A DNA stretch of 64,000 nucleotides from Picocystis sp. L7 (taxonomy: Eukaryota > Chlorophyta > Picocystophyceae > Picocystales > Picocystaceae), in NCBI GenBank assembly GCA_020975725.1, contig QXJR01000012.1, forward strand, positions 597,501 through 661,500. Reading direction: 5' to 3'. The notes under the pieces were generated by a model, which saw only the letters and a list, made by a program, of their open reading frames with translations, ran no database searches and was not told the origin of the DNA. Each line of letters starts with the position of its first letter. Position 1 is the stretch's first letter. This document shows, in pieces, positions 38,692 to 47,969 of the stretch. A program made the translations under genes and the position numbers.

Positions 38692-40905
38692 TCAACACAT
38701 GTGGTATTGGGCATACACCACCTCTCGGACGCGGTAGTACTCCTCGCTGAGCGCACCCTCGAAGGAGAGGCGCTGTCCTTCCTTGCGAACCACCACGCGA
38801 TCGCCACACACCAGGCCGCCTGGGATGAAACGAACGGACAAGTTCAAGGTGGATTGGATGATCTCTTTCAGCTCGGCCAACCGTGTCTCCCCCACAAAAA
38901 CAGCCTTCTGAACCGCATGCAATGCACCCTGGCTAGGAACCAAATCCAACGCTTCATTGCCTTCCTCGCGCTTCAACTCTCCGTCCACCCAAGCGACCTG
39001 GTAGTTGCCCGCCACGCGGCTGAAACGGACCATGCGCATGAAATCCTCCGTCAGACGCAAACGGTACGATGCGGACACACTGTCGATGGTGACCGGCTCA
39101 AGGGGATTGGGAGCATGCACACTCTTCAAAACCGTCTCAAAGTGACTCTTCAAGCTTTGGGTCGCCTCCGTGCTGCCATGGACCAAGATCAGCTGCCGAG
39201 GCTGGACCTGGGTGACGATGTTCTTGATCGAACGCTCGTCCGACCTCCCCTCAAAGTCAATGTATTGAAGAGAAGCACGGATGACAATGTCCACCTCCTC
39301 AACCACCAACTTTGTAGGAGACTCCTCCAACATGTCCGTGTCTCCCCCGTCCGACTTGCCACCCATGGCTTCCGCAGCGGATGTTGGAGACGGTTCCTCG
39401 TCCCCAGCGAACTCGGCCGGATCCAACACTTCGCCGTACTCGTCGCGCTCCACGTCCTCCTCAGGAAAGGGAAACAGGGGAGCAACCGCCCCTTCGGGCG
39501 TCTCGAATCCCTCGATCAATACTTGACCCACCGCACGGGCTTTTTCCTGGACCGTACCTGCATTCGCATTGCCCTCTTCCAGGTCCATGATCTCCAGGCC
39601 TGCATCTCCGTAAACGGCATCTGCAAGCATTTCTTCCTCCTTCCTGGCTTCCTCCGCCTCCTGGAATTCGACAAGCTCCACCTCATCCAAGGGTTCCCGG
39701 TGTCCCATCATGATCCTAGCCTGAAAGTCCTCCGTCTCGTCCGAATCCATGTACGCTTGGATGAAGGATGAAACGGTGCCAGCTTGCGCACGCTCCACAA
39801 AGAGGATCAGGTTGTCCGGATTGGAGGCCCAATCCACCAACAGGTTCCTCCCCATGCCTGCCTCGAGGGAGGCCATGGAGGCAAGGACGACCTTCGGTTG
39901 GTCAGGCAGCTCTTCCAGCTCCTCCATGTTGTGACAGAGGTGCACGTTCTTGCAGTCGAACACGTTGTCCCTGGTGTGCTCAAAGGACTTGGAAATGTCG
40001 CTGTTCATGAACTCCAGCATGCTCTTTGCAAACTCCACCACGTTGTAGGCCACGTTGTTGAGGAATGCCAAGGAGTACAGACCGATCTTCTGGTGCTCCC
40101 AGTGGGAGTCCAGGACCAGCAATATTTCCAGCACCCTGGTCGCCGTGTCCACGGGGATGAGCACGTTTCCGCCCGACCGCAGCGTCTGCATCACCCCGGC
40201 CACCAAGGTGCGATCTCTGAGCTTTCTGGAGGTTTGTTCGGTGAGGCCGTTGTACGCATCGGTGATGAGCACGGCGGGGCGATTGAACGTGTGCAGTGCG
40301 GCCCCATTGAGATGCCTTTCTTTGCGGTGGTTGTAGTCTACGGCATAGAGGATGTCTTCTGCTTCCTTGCTGATCCTCCAGGTGGTCCCCCCGACGCTGT
40401 GTCCAGCTGGGAACGGCGTGATGGTGATCCCTTCCCCTTTTCCCGAGAGGTTGATTTGTTGGGCATACCTCATGGTGTTGAACATCCCGAACGCGCGGTC
40501 CACGTCGTTGAGATCGAACGTGTCGTAGTCTTCTTCGGCACGTTTGGAGAGGTAGAGATCGTACAGGACCATCTGTCCCATTTTGTGCACGGGCAACGTG
40601 GCATACACGGGACATTCGAGACCTAGCTTTCCCACGGCGTAGGGCAGGGCACCGAGGTGCCTGGTATCGGCGTGGGACACGAGCACGGCATCTACGCGTC
40701 CGGCGTGCTCTTTCAGTTCCACCAGATCCATCACGTCCGTTCGATCGTCCCATCCGCAGTCTAGCAGGAACACGAACGCGTCCACTTCCAACAGATAACA
40801 CATGGGTTCTTGGCCGTGCACGCCGCACAGGGGCACGAACCTCGTCCTGGATCCCGTGGTTTGCGTCACCGTTGCTTCTGCGCCCATCTCTCCCTCCTGC
40901 ACCAT
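38692..40905 (-). CDS. CPSF2: CPSF2 (CPSF100), mRNA 3'-end processing
   Basis: A 737-residue single-exon protein, the usual CPSF100 size. The metallo-beta-lactamase domain is the inactive CPSF100 form, with LVSHADTRHLGALPYAV where the active paralogue CPSF73 has HxHxDH. Beta-CASP sequences follow (PFPAGHSVGGTTWRI, YAVDYNHRKERHLNG, VLITDAYNGLT), and after an acidic linker comes QPRQLILVHGSTEATQSL. It is a core scaffold subunit of the cleavage and polyadenylation complex in the nucleus. It lies in tandem with the Acl4-like gene, 59 bp between stop and next start. Confidence 0.95.
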   Translation of the reverse strand: MVQEGEMGAEATVTQTTGSRTRFVPLCGVHGQEPMCYLLEVDAFVFLLDCGWDDRTDVMDLVELKEHAGRVDAVLVSHADTRHLGALPYAVGKLGLECPVYATLPVHKMGQMVLYDLYLSKRAEEDYDTFDLNDVDRAFGMFNTMRYAQQINLSGKGEGITITPFPAGHSVGGTTWRISKEAEDILYAVDYNHRKERHLNGAALHTFNRPAVLITDAYNGLTEQTSRKLRDRTLVAGVMQTLRSGGNVLIPVDTATRVLEILLVLDSHWEHQKIGLYSLAFLNNVAYNVVEFAKSMLEFMNSDISKSFEHTRDNVFDCKNVHLCHNMEELEELPDQPKVVLASMASLEAGMGRNLLVDWASNPDNLILFVERAQAGTVSSFIQAYMDSDETEDFQARIMMGHREPLDEVELVEFQEAEEARKEEEMLADAVYGDAGLEIMDLEEGNANAGTVQEKARAVGQVLIEGFETPEGAVAPLFPFPEEDVERDEYGEVLDPAEFAGDEEPSPTSAAEAMGGKSDGGDTDMLEESPTKLVVEEVDIVIRASLQYIDFEGRSDERSIKNIVTQVQPRQLILVHGSTEATQSLKSHFETVLKSVHAPNPLEPVTIDSVSASYRLRLTEDFMRMVRFSRVAGNYQVAWVDGELKREEGNEALDLVPSQGALHAVQKAVFVGETRLAELKEIIQSTLNLSVRFIPGGLVCGDRVVVRKEGQRLSFEGALSEEYYRVREVVYAQYHMC

Positions 40906-41926
40906 CCTCCACCTTCTCTACGGATCGAGCGACGGCGCGTCCTTGTGCGCCAAGGTGCGCTGTCGGATCAATCCGCACAATCCCATCCGTCGGTTTCGGT
41001 TCCCCTTTCTCCCACCCCCTTGCTTCCCTTTTCCCCGTTCCCTTTCTCCCCTTTCAATCCTGGACAGTTGACTGGAGGGATCCTCGGACGGAACCCCTTC
41101 GTGCCCCCCCCCCCAAGGGAGTTTCTTCTCTCCTCGGGGAGGGGTGGGGGGAGGGGAGGGAGCCTGGGCCGGGGTCCGATCCCTCCTCCCCTCCCTTTCG
41201 TAAACTTCGTCCATGTTTACGAACGGGACGCGCCCTCTCCTTCCCCCCCGCGGATCGGAAGGGCGTGCTTGAAAGGGGAGAAAGGGCGTGCTTGAAAGGG
41301 CGATCCTGCGAAACAGATGGACGGGTGCACCGTACGAAAGGGAAGACACCCAGGAGGGTGGGACGTCTTCCCAAGGCGGGATGGAGGTGGGATGGTTCGT
41401 GCAAAGGAGAGGAAGCGAGGCCATGAAAGATGAGCAGGGACGCCTGTGCGACACGTATGCAATTGGATGGATGGATGGACGGACGGATGGATGATGCGAC
41501 GGCCGGTTCCACGTGACCATGGGAGTTCCGAACCCGAACGCAAACGTCGCACCTTCCCACACCCGTGTCGGAGCCGTCCAACCAAACCAAGGTCGAGAGG
41601 AAACACGTGTACCTGGAAGCGTCCTTCCCACGTCCGAAGCTCCACCACCACCTCTCCTTCAAAGTCTCCAGCAATGGAGTGGAATGGACGAACGAACGTT
41701 CCGACACGTGGGCACGTGGACGCGAAACGAATCGGCGTTCTTCCCACGCCCAACGTACGCGACCAAAGGCAAAGACCAAGTGCATCGTAGCACGTGCCTT
41801 CGATCGAAGGTCGCGCCTTCGCCATCCGTCCCCTCCGCCTAGCCGCACGACGCCTCCGAAAGTGGTCCCAGAAACCGACGGGACCGCGGACGAAGCTGCG
41901 ACGCGTGGAAGCGCAGGTCGCAGGCG
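40906..41926. other. intergenic, divergent CPSF2/RTE1
   Basis: About 1 kb without a recognisable gene. It includes a C-run at about 41104-41114, a duplicated GGGCGTGCTTGAAAGGG phrase around 41262 and 41284, and a GGAT/GGAC tetranucleotide tract at about 41464-41490. The long open frames on either strand are byproducts of GC bias. Confidence 0.45.
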
Positions 41927-42472
41927 ATGGCGGACCAAGGGAGGCGAACGCCTTCCCAAGCTGCAGTGGTGTGGTGTCCCATTCCCGTGCTCACGTGGCT
42001 GCTGCCGTTCGTGGGACACGCCGGACTGGCGCGCGCGGACGGCACGACGACGGACTTCGCAGGACCCTACCACGTCGCCAGAGGACCTCTGCTCTTCGGA
42101 AAACCAACCAGGCGCGTGAAGAACGTCTGCAAAGACGGGAACAGGTGGGACCAGTGCGTGGACGAAGCTGAGCTGCTGTTCACGGCGAAAGACTACGACT
42201 TCGTGGCCCAAAACTGCCACCATTTCGTGGCCGAGACGCTCAACCTCGCCCAGTACCGAGGAAGGCGCGACTGGAACGCCGTCAACGTCGCCTTCCTGTG
42301 CTTCCTCCGCGGCAAACACGAAGGATGGACCGGGCTTCTGCGCACGTGGATCCCCTTCGTGCTCGTCATGACACCGGCACTCTACTTTGGCACCTGGATC
42401 ACCGCTGTGGTATGGATGGGCCTCGCCCTGATGGCCGGTTCCGCGTTCTGCATCAACACCTACTTCTGCTGA
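41927..42472 (+). CDS. RTE1: RTE1/TMEM222 (DUF778) membrane protein
   Basis: A 181-residue protein whose WCPIPVLTWLLPFVGHAGL, DFAGPYHV, FGKPTR and NCHHFVAETLNLAQY match the RTE1/TMEM222 family step by step. In plants RTE1 is a Golgi/ER protein that activates the ethylene receptor ETR1; RTH and animal TMEM222 share the fold without that role. The conserved Cys-His pair (QNCHHF) is present. Two C-terminal hydrophobic segments (LVMTPALYFGTWITAVVWMG, LMAGSAFCINTYFC) probably span the membrane. Function in an alga is unknown. Confidence 0.9.
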   Translation: MADQGRRTPSQAAVVWCPIPVLTWLLPFVGHAGLARADGTTTDFAGPYHVARGPLLFGKPTRRVKNVCKDGNRWDQCVDEAELLFTAKDYDFVAQNCHHFVAETLNLAQYRGRRDWNAVNVAFLCFLRGKHEGWTGLLRTWIPFVLVMTPALYFGTWITAVVWMGLALMAGSAFCINTYFC

Positions 42473-42780
42473 GCAAGTGGCCTCCGTCACGATGCGATTT
42501 GGCAGCAACAGAAAGACCCCTGCACGTGCCATAACAAGAAGCCGTCTGAACATGAACCGCCGTCCGTCGCAGTGCCACTGCCAGGCAGGGACACCCGACG
42601 GACAAGGGAACGCTCGACCTTTCAAGAGCAACAGTGGCGGTGCTTTTCCTTCGCACAGGAGCGTTGCCGGAAGCCATGCAAACGCGCACCGTCCTGATGC
42701 CTGCACGATGGGATGGAGACCATGGTCACCTGCGCGCCGAGTCATGGATTCAAACGGCCCGTCTGTCTTGCCGGGTCGAT
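42473..42780. other. intergenic, convergent RTE1/RNase H2A
   Basis: About 300 bases holding two 3' ends. I see no gene or repeat in it. Confidence 0.5.
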
Positions 42781-43647
42781 TCAGAAGGATCCTACGATGC
42801 GGTCGATGCGACGACTCTTGAAAAACGGCGGGCGTCTTTGATGGCCACCCTCTGCATCCTTGCTGACTTCCACGCCCTCTGGGGCATTGAAACTGATCTT
42901 GCGCTGCTTGGGTCCCAGATCCTCCTCCTCCTCGCACTCCCATGCGACCCGCACCCCTCGATCTTCCAGGATGCGTGTGCAGGTCTGCCAGCTGAATCGG
43001 ATGAGGCTAGGAAATCCAAACACCCGATGGCAATTGGCTGCCAACCAGCGCTTGGTGGCGGGATCTGACGGGTACCCGGAACCGAATTCTCGATCGAATT
43101 GTGCGGATTCTTCGAATGCCCAGTTTTTCAGCTCGTTGTCCCGGGTGACCTTGGCGGCGATGCTGGCAGCGCTCACGATGGGAAAGAGGCTGTCTGCTTT
43201 GGGTTTGACGGTGATTTGGATGTTTGGAAACCTTTCGGACAGCTTGTCCCTGTAGCGATCTGGATCCCCGACCGTGTCCACGTACAGCTCTTGGATGCAA
43301 AATCCTTCGTCCAAGGCCCCCTGCACGAGGCCCATGGCCGACTGGTGGGAGATGGTGTTCAGGTTGCACTTCTCTGCTCTCAGCATCTTTCCGGAGAGAT
43401 CCTTGGCACAGATGACGTCCACTCTCCAGGCAAGGTTCGCGTCTTCTTTCATCGCTTCGAAGAGGGACTCCCGTTCCTCCATGGACAAGGTCTTGGAGTC
43501 CGCGTACGCTTGGTTTCGGAGCGTATCCAAGTACGCGATCGGGCAGAAAGCGCACGCATACACCATGGAACCCAATACCGGTCCTCTCCCGGCTTCGTCG
43601 ATGCCCATGGCGCAAGGTTCTTCGCGCCACATCGTCGGTGGCGCCAT
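42781..43647 (-). CDS. RNASEH2A: ribonuclease H2 catalytic subunit A
   Basis: A 288-residue type 2 RNase H. Catalytic residues are in GIDEAGRGPVLG (Asp, Glu), YADSKTL, ELYVDTVGDPDRY (Asp) and PIVSAASIAAKVTRD. The C-terminal part with GSGYPSDPATKRWL and the Ser/Trp segment FPSLIRFSW is the eukaryotic form. With subunits B and C it removes ribonucleotides from DNA and RNA-DNA hybrids in the nucleus. The ATG at 43647 (MAPPTMWREEPC) keeps only a short leader. It is head-to-head with the 5'-3' exonuclease, 176 bp apart. Confidence 0.95.
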   Translation of the reverse strand: MAPPTMWREEPCAMGIDEAGRGPVLGSMVYACAFCPIAYLDTLRNQAYADSKTLSMEERESLFEAMKEDANLAWRVDVICAKDLSGKMLRAEKCNLNTISHQSAMGLVQGALDEGFCIQELYVDTVGDPDRYRDKLSERFPNIQITVKPKADSLFPIVSAASIAAKVTRDNELKNWAFEESAQFDREFGSGYPSDPATKRWLAANCHRVFGFPSLIRFSWQTCTRILEDRGVRVAWECEEEEDLGPKQRKISFNAPEGVEVSKDAEGGHQRRPPFFKSRRIDRIVGSF

Positions 43648-43823
43648 CGTCGTTCGCGTCCTTCGGGTTCCCGCCCTTTCCGACCCGAAGGTTCCCCTTT
43701 TCATCCCCATCCTCTCCGGTTCAAGCCTTCCGGTTCCTTCCAATCCATCCCAACGGTCCGAACCCGGGACCTGGCCCGACGGGGGGGGGACCGAGTTGTG
43801 AATCGGTTGTGAAGGTGCCGACG
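43648..43823. promoter_or_regulatory. divergent promoter RNase H2A / 5'-3' exonuclease
   Basis: 176 bases between two start codons, GC-rich with a G-run (about 43779-43789). Co-expression of two enzymes that process RNA-DNA or flap structures would be plausible. No specific element identified. Confidence 0.4.
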
Positions 43824-44900
43824 ATGGGCATGCGGACGATGGTCATGGCGCTGCAGTGCGCTCGACGCGCGCCTGGCGCGTCGTTCGCGCGTCCTTCGAC
43901 GCAGAGGGCGAGGAGGAAAGTCGCATGCCAAGCGGTCAGGGCTGTGGGACACGAAGCGAGAGGACTCGAAGCCCTCCAGGCGACAGAACGGCGGACGCAG
44001 CGCCTCCTCCTGGTGGATGGAACGGCGGTGGCGTACCGCGCACACTTCGCGTTTTCGGGGAAATTCTTGCACACAGAAGGAGGAGAAGACACGTCCACTA
44101 TCTACGGGTTCATCACTAACTTGCTGATGCTGATGGAGATGAAGCCCGAGTACATGGCCGTGGTCTTCGACGCCAAAGGGAAAACCTTTCGACACGAGCT
44201 GTACGCGGATTACAAAGGACAACGGCCGCCCACGCCGGAAGGACTCGTCGAAGCTCTGCCCAAGCTGCACAAGCTGATGAAATCTCTGGCCATTCCCATC
44301 ATCCAGGTCCCAGGCATCGAAGCGGACGACGTCATTGGTTCGCTGGCCGTGCGCGCGCACGTGGACGGTTTCCTCGTTGACATCGCTTCGCCAGACAAGG
44401 ATTTCTTCCAGCTCCTTCGTCCTGGAATACGTCTGCTTCGTCCGTCGCCGAGGGGCACCTTGCCGGGACTCGTGCCTTACGGTGTGGAGGAATTCGAGTC
44501 GGAATGGAACTTGCGTCCGGACCAGTTCGTGGACATGTTGGCGTTGTGCGGGGATCCATCGGACAACGTCCCTGGCGTGCGAGGAATCGGCTTCAAGACC
44601 GCTCCCAAGCTCATCGGACACTTTGGCACATTGGAGGAGCTCTTGGCTCGTGCACCCGAGGTGACCACCAAGCGCGCCCGCACGCAGCTGACGACCGAGG
44701 ACGGCCAAGCGGCGGCTCGCTTGAGCAAGAAGCTGGTGACCATCAAGACGGATTTGAACCTTCCGGTGTTGCGACAGCCTTGGTCTCAGTTCTTGCTCCG
44801 ACAGCCTCCGGACGGGGGATGCAGTGTGATGGCGGCGTTGGATGCCTTGGAGATGGCCCAAGCTTCCAAGCGTCTGGCACAGCTATGGGGAACTGCTTGA
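43824..44900 (+). CDS. organellar 5'-3' exonuclease (Pol I-like exo domain)
   Basis: A 358-residue protein equal to the stand-alone 5'-3' exonuclease domain of bacterial DNA polymerase I, as in plant organellar OEX proteins. Motifs are LLLVDGTAVAYRAHFAF, VVFDAKGKTFRHELYADYKG, GIEADDVIGSLA, SPDKDFFQLL and the helix-3-turn-helix GDPSDNVPGVRGIGFKTAPK. All the acidic metal ligands are visible. The leader from MGMRTMVMALQCARRAPG is basic and fits an organelle-targeting peptide. It probably removes RNA primers and flaps during plastid or mitochondrial DNA replication and repair. Confidence 0.93.
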   Translation: MGMRTMVMALQCARRAPGASFARPSTQRARRKVACQAVRAVGHEARGLEALQATERRTQRLLLVDGTAVAYRAHFAFSGKFLHTEGGEDTSTIYGFITNLLMLMEMKPEYMAVVFDAKGKTFRHELYADYKGQRPPTPEGLVEALPKLHKLMKSLAIPIIQVPGIEADDVIGSLAVRAHVDGFLVDIASPDKDFFQLLRPGIRLLRPSPRGTLPGLVPYGVEEFESEWNLRPDQFVDMLALCGDPSDNVPGVRGIGFKTAPKLIGHFGTLEELLARAPEVTTKRARTQLTTEDGQAAARLSKKLVTIKTDLNLPVLRQPWSQFLLRQPPDGGCSVMAALDALEMAQASKRLAQLWGTA

Positions 44901-46263
44901 CGCTTCATTTTCTTCTTCCACGACGCACCTGCACAGGTGGGTGGGACACGTCCTTGGTTTCACCTTTCGATGCGTCCTACGGGACGCGTGTATGTATGTA
45001 CCTTCTTCTTCGCGCACGGGATCGCGTTCGTTCCATCCACGTCCTATCCTTTTCTCTCCACCCAAACCTCCACGCTCGTCTCGCGTTGGCCGCTCCTTCC
45101 CATCCGTGCACGTCCATCTCCCCTTGGATGGTTGCAGGTCTTCCCCACCTCGTGGGCAGGGTGGCGAAACCCCTTCCAAGGGGGATCCGTGTTAAAACGA
45201 AGGTGAATTCGTGTAGGGTTTACAGCTCTTCCTCCCAAGGCCGAGTCCTCCGACCAAGGGGAAGGGACGATCGACCGCTCAACAGGTGGATCACCGACGA
45301 CAAGACCAGCGACGAACAAACGTCGTGCAAGAACGAACACACGAGTTCGACATGCGACTGTCGGAAACACTCGAGTATACCAATGAGAATGCATTGGACG
45401 GAATCGAACACCTGCGACGGCTTGAGAGGGCAGTGCATGCCTTGTAATACAGAACTTTGACGAAGTCACCACCTCCACACCAGTATTCTCTTGTCATCGA
45501 GCAACCACATCGAAACTCGTTGTCGAAGGACGAAGAAGACATCGAAGGAGCAGAGAGAAGTTCATCCACTCCCCCGCGGTGTAGCCAAAGACGCACTCCA
45601 ATGCGGTTCACAACCACGTCACAACCAGTGCGTGGTAGGCAAGAGTTCACACTCGACAGACCTCGACCCTGTGTTGTCCGAATAGTCTTTCTCAGTGGGT
45701 TTTGGGTGAGAGAGATCGATGATTCTCATCGGTCATTCACGACCTAGGATTGCAGTGCGACCCACGAGCGTGCGAATCACCAAACACCAGGTTCCAAGTT
45801 TGACTGTACGTGTGTTCCAACGGTTCCACTTGCCGTGCTCTTCGGGTCTTCTCGTAGGCTCACGAGTCCAACACAGCAGCAAGCGTCCACGCTTTTCTCT
45901 CTACCCGTCCCTTCTGACACTCCACTGGTGTACATCAGGTGGGGGGCAGTGCTACAGTCCCATGCACTACAGGCTACCTACCCCTACCGTCTTCTCTAAC
46001 TGGGGTGACCCCCAGTCCCTTCGATCCCTACCGAGACTCGAAACCACCCTCTGTTGGGTTTGGGGGTATCTTCTCCGAACCGGGGGGGACTCGGGTGAAC
46101 CATCCTGATTGTACCGAGATACGCAGCCCATGGACCAACAGAAGGAACGGTTCGGTGTCGGTTCTGTCCCCTTTCGCCCATCCCGACGGTGCATGGGTTC
46201 GGCATCCTTCGTCCTGGTCGGCGGGATCGCGTGCACGTGGAATCGAGAAAGAGTGGGAAGACC
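44901..46263. other. 1.36-kb intergenic region
   Basis: No gene, tRNA or repeat is recognised. A telo-box-like TAGGGTTTA lies at 45214. The part next to eIF2B (about 45930-46090) is rich in C/G runs and short inverted phrases such as TGGGGTGACCCCCA, which could fold, but I cannot match it to a known RNA. Confidence 0.4.
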
Positions 46264-47496
46264 ATGCGTGTGGCGGCCGTGGTGTGGTCGGAAGGAACGC
46301 CTGCATCCATGGCCAAGATCTGCCAAGCCACGCAACGAACCACGCCGCTGCTCCACGTGGCCAACGCCGCCGTCCTCGCACGCGTGCTCGCCAAGCTCGA
46401 GGAAGCGCGGGTGAGGAAAGCGACCGTGGTCGTGGCAGGAGAACGAAAGGCGGCGCAAGTCAAGTCCTGGTGCGAAGAAAACGCAGAGAGGAACGGCGTG
46501 GACGTGCACGTGGTGGCGGTGCACGAAGAAGGAGGATCCGCCGACGCCATACGGGCCGCCGCAGCGGACGCCTCGCGCGCCTCCCACGTGCTCCTGATGC
46601 CGGCAGAGATGCTCCTCGACGTGCCGCTGGCCAAAATCGTGGCCCAACACCGAAGGAGAGGCGCACTGGCCACCGTGGCGCTGACCACGGCGCACGAAGG
46701 AAGCGCGCCGCGAGTCGCCGTCGACGAACGCGATCGTGTCGTCGCCATCGCCAAGGAAGGAGACCTCGCCAAAGTGTCCAAGGTGGAGGCGAGGAACTGC
46801 GGAAGGCTGCGCGTGCGTGCAGAACCACGTGCCGTCGGCCTCGCCGTGCTGTCGGCCGAAGCAGTGACCCTGGTGTGCCAAGACGAAAGCATACGATGCG
46901 TGTTCCGAGACCTCCTGCCCATGCTCTGCCAAGCGCAATTCGTCGAACGGATCCATGACGCGACCGAAACCAACACCAGCGCCGGAAGCGAAGGAGAAGG
47001 ATGGGAAGCCGATGCCTTGGGTGCGGCCATGGCGCACGGGAAATGGGCCGTGGAAGCCAGAGCCAGGCCCAGGAGGGCGGTGGTGGCCGTAGAGACCAAC
47101 GGCATGTGCATCAGGCATCCCAAGATCTACGCAGAAGCCAACCGGGAAATGGCGGATCGCGCAGAAGACGCCGTGGCCGCCGATGCCAAGCTGGGACATC
47201 GCGCCACCATTGGTCCTGGGTGCGTCGTGGGACCCGGAGGACGCTTCGGGGATCGCAGCAGCGTCAAACGGAGCGTGTTGGGATCCAGGGTGCACGTGGG
47301 ACAGCAGTGCAAAATCATCCAATCGGTGATGCACGACGACGTCGTGGTTCAGGACGGGGCCCATCTGCAGAACTGCATTGTTGCAAGCGGCACCGTCATC
47401 CCCGAAAGGGCCACGCTGAAGGATTGCCTGGTGGGACCGGGCTCCAACCTTGTGGCTGGCGCTGAGTTCCGGAACGAAACGCTGATCGCTGGATGA
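46264..47496 (+). CDS. EIF2B3: eIF2B gamma subunit
   Basis: A 410-residue protein. The N-terminal half is a degenerate nucleotidyltransferase fold starting MRVAAVVWSEGTPASMAKIC, without the active GGxGxR loop, as usual for eIF2B-gamma. The C-terminal half is a left-handed beta-helix of hexapeptide repeats: ATIGPGCVVGPGGRFGDR, CSV-like SSVKRSVLGSRVHVGQQC, IIQSVMHDD, and LKDCLVGPGSNLVAGAEF. With the epsilon subunit it forms the catalytic subcomplex that recycles GDP on eIF2 in the cytosol. The ATG at 46264 was chosen over the upstream 46189 because the fold begins directly after it. Confidence 0.82.
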   Translation: MRVAAVVWSEGTPASMAKICQATQRTTPLLHVANAAVLARVLAKLEEARVRKATVVVAGERKAAQVKSWCEENAERNGVDVHVVAVHEEGGSADAIRAAAADASRASHVLLMPAEMLLDVPLAKIVAQHRRRGALATVALTTAHEGSAPRVAVDERDRVVAIAKEGDLAKVSKVEARNCGRLRVRAEPRAVGLAVLSAEAVTLVCQDESIRCVFRDLLPMLCQAQFVERIHDATETNTSAGSEGEGWEADALGAAMAHGKWAVEARARPRRAVVAVETNGMCIRHPKIYAEANREMADRAEDAVAADAKLGHRATIGPGCVVGPGGRFGDRSSVKRSVLGSRVHVGQQCKIIQSVMHDDVVVQDGAHLQNCIVASGTVIPERATLKDCLVGPGSNLVAGAEFRNETLIAG

Positions 47497-47969
47497 GCCC
47501 GCCCTCTACCGAGCCCCTGACCAACCCCCGGCGGTACCACCCCGGCAACGAATCCGAGTGTAGAGGGTCGACTCCGAGGAGTGGACGCTTGTCCATCTGC
47601 TGCAATCAGCGCCTGCTGGCGATCGGACCTCGCAGCGCGAGCTCCTCGTGCATCCAGTCTACCCTGGTCAAGGGGCAGAACCCAACGACCGGCCTCGTAT
47701 GTGAATTTGCGGATCTACTGAACACCACGTGGGTGCGGTTGTCCCTCGCAGACGGAATGCCGAGTTCGATTGCTGGACTCGAAGATGAAATCGCACGATG
47801 GGCATGCCTGGCGTCCGAGACGCACCCGTCCACGTCGATTGGGAGCAAGAAAAGTGGCCGGTGGAAGAATGAGAGAGGAGGTTTCAATAAATGCGAGCCA
47901 GCCTCCTGCGTGCTGAGATGAGAAAAAGAGCAGGTGCGATGTAAAGCGTATGTTCGCTCCCTTGACGTC
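47497..47969. other. intergenic, convergent eIF2B-gamma/SRP72
   Basis: About 470 bases between two stop codons. It contains no recognisable gene; open frames in it have no family resemblance. Confidence 0.5.

Noticed and set aside
41054-42943. 629-codon minus-strand frame opposite RTE1
   Set aside because: It is antisense to a clearly conserved gene, and its translation has no family resemblance.
45930-46110. Foldable C/G-rich stretch as a structured RNA
   Set aside because: Short inverted phrases exist, but no conserved snRNA, SRP RNA or RNase P motif could be recognised.
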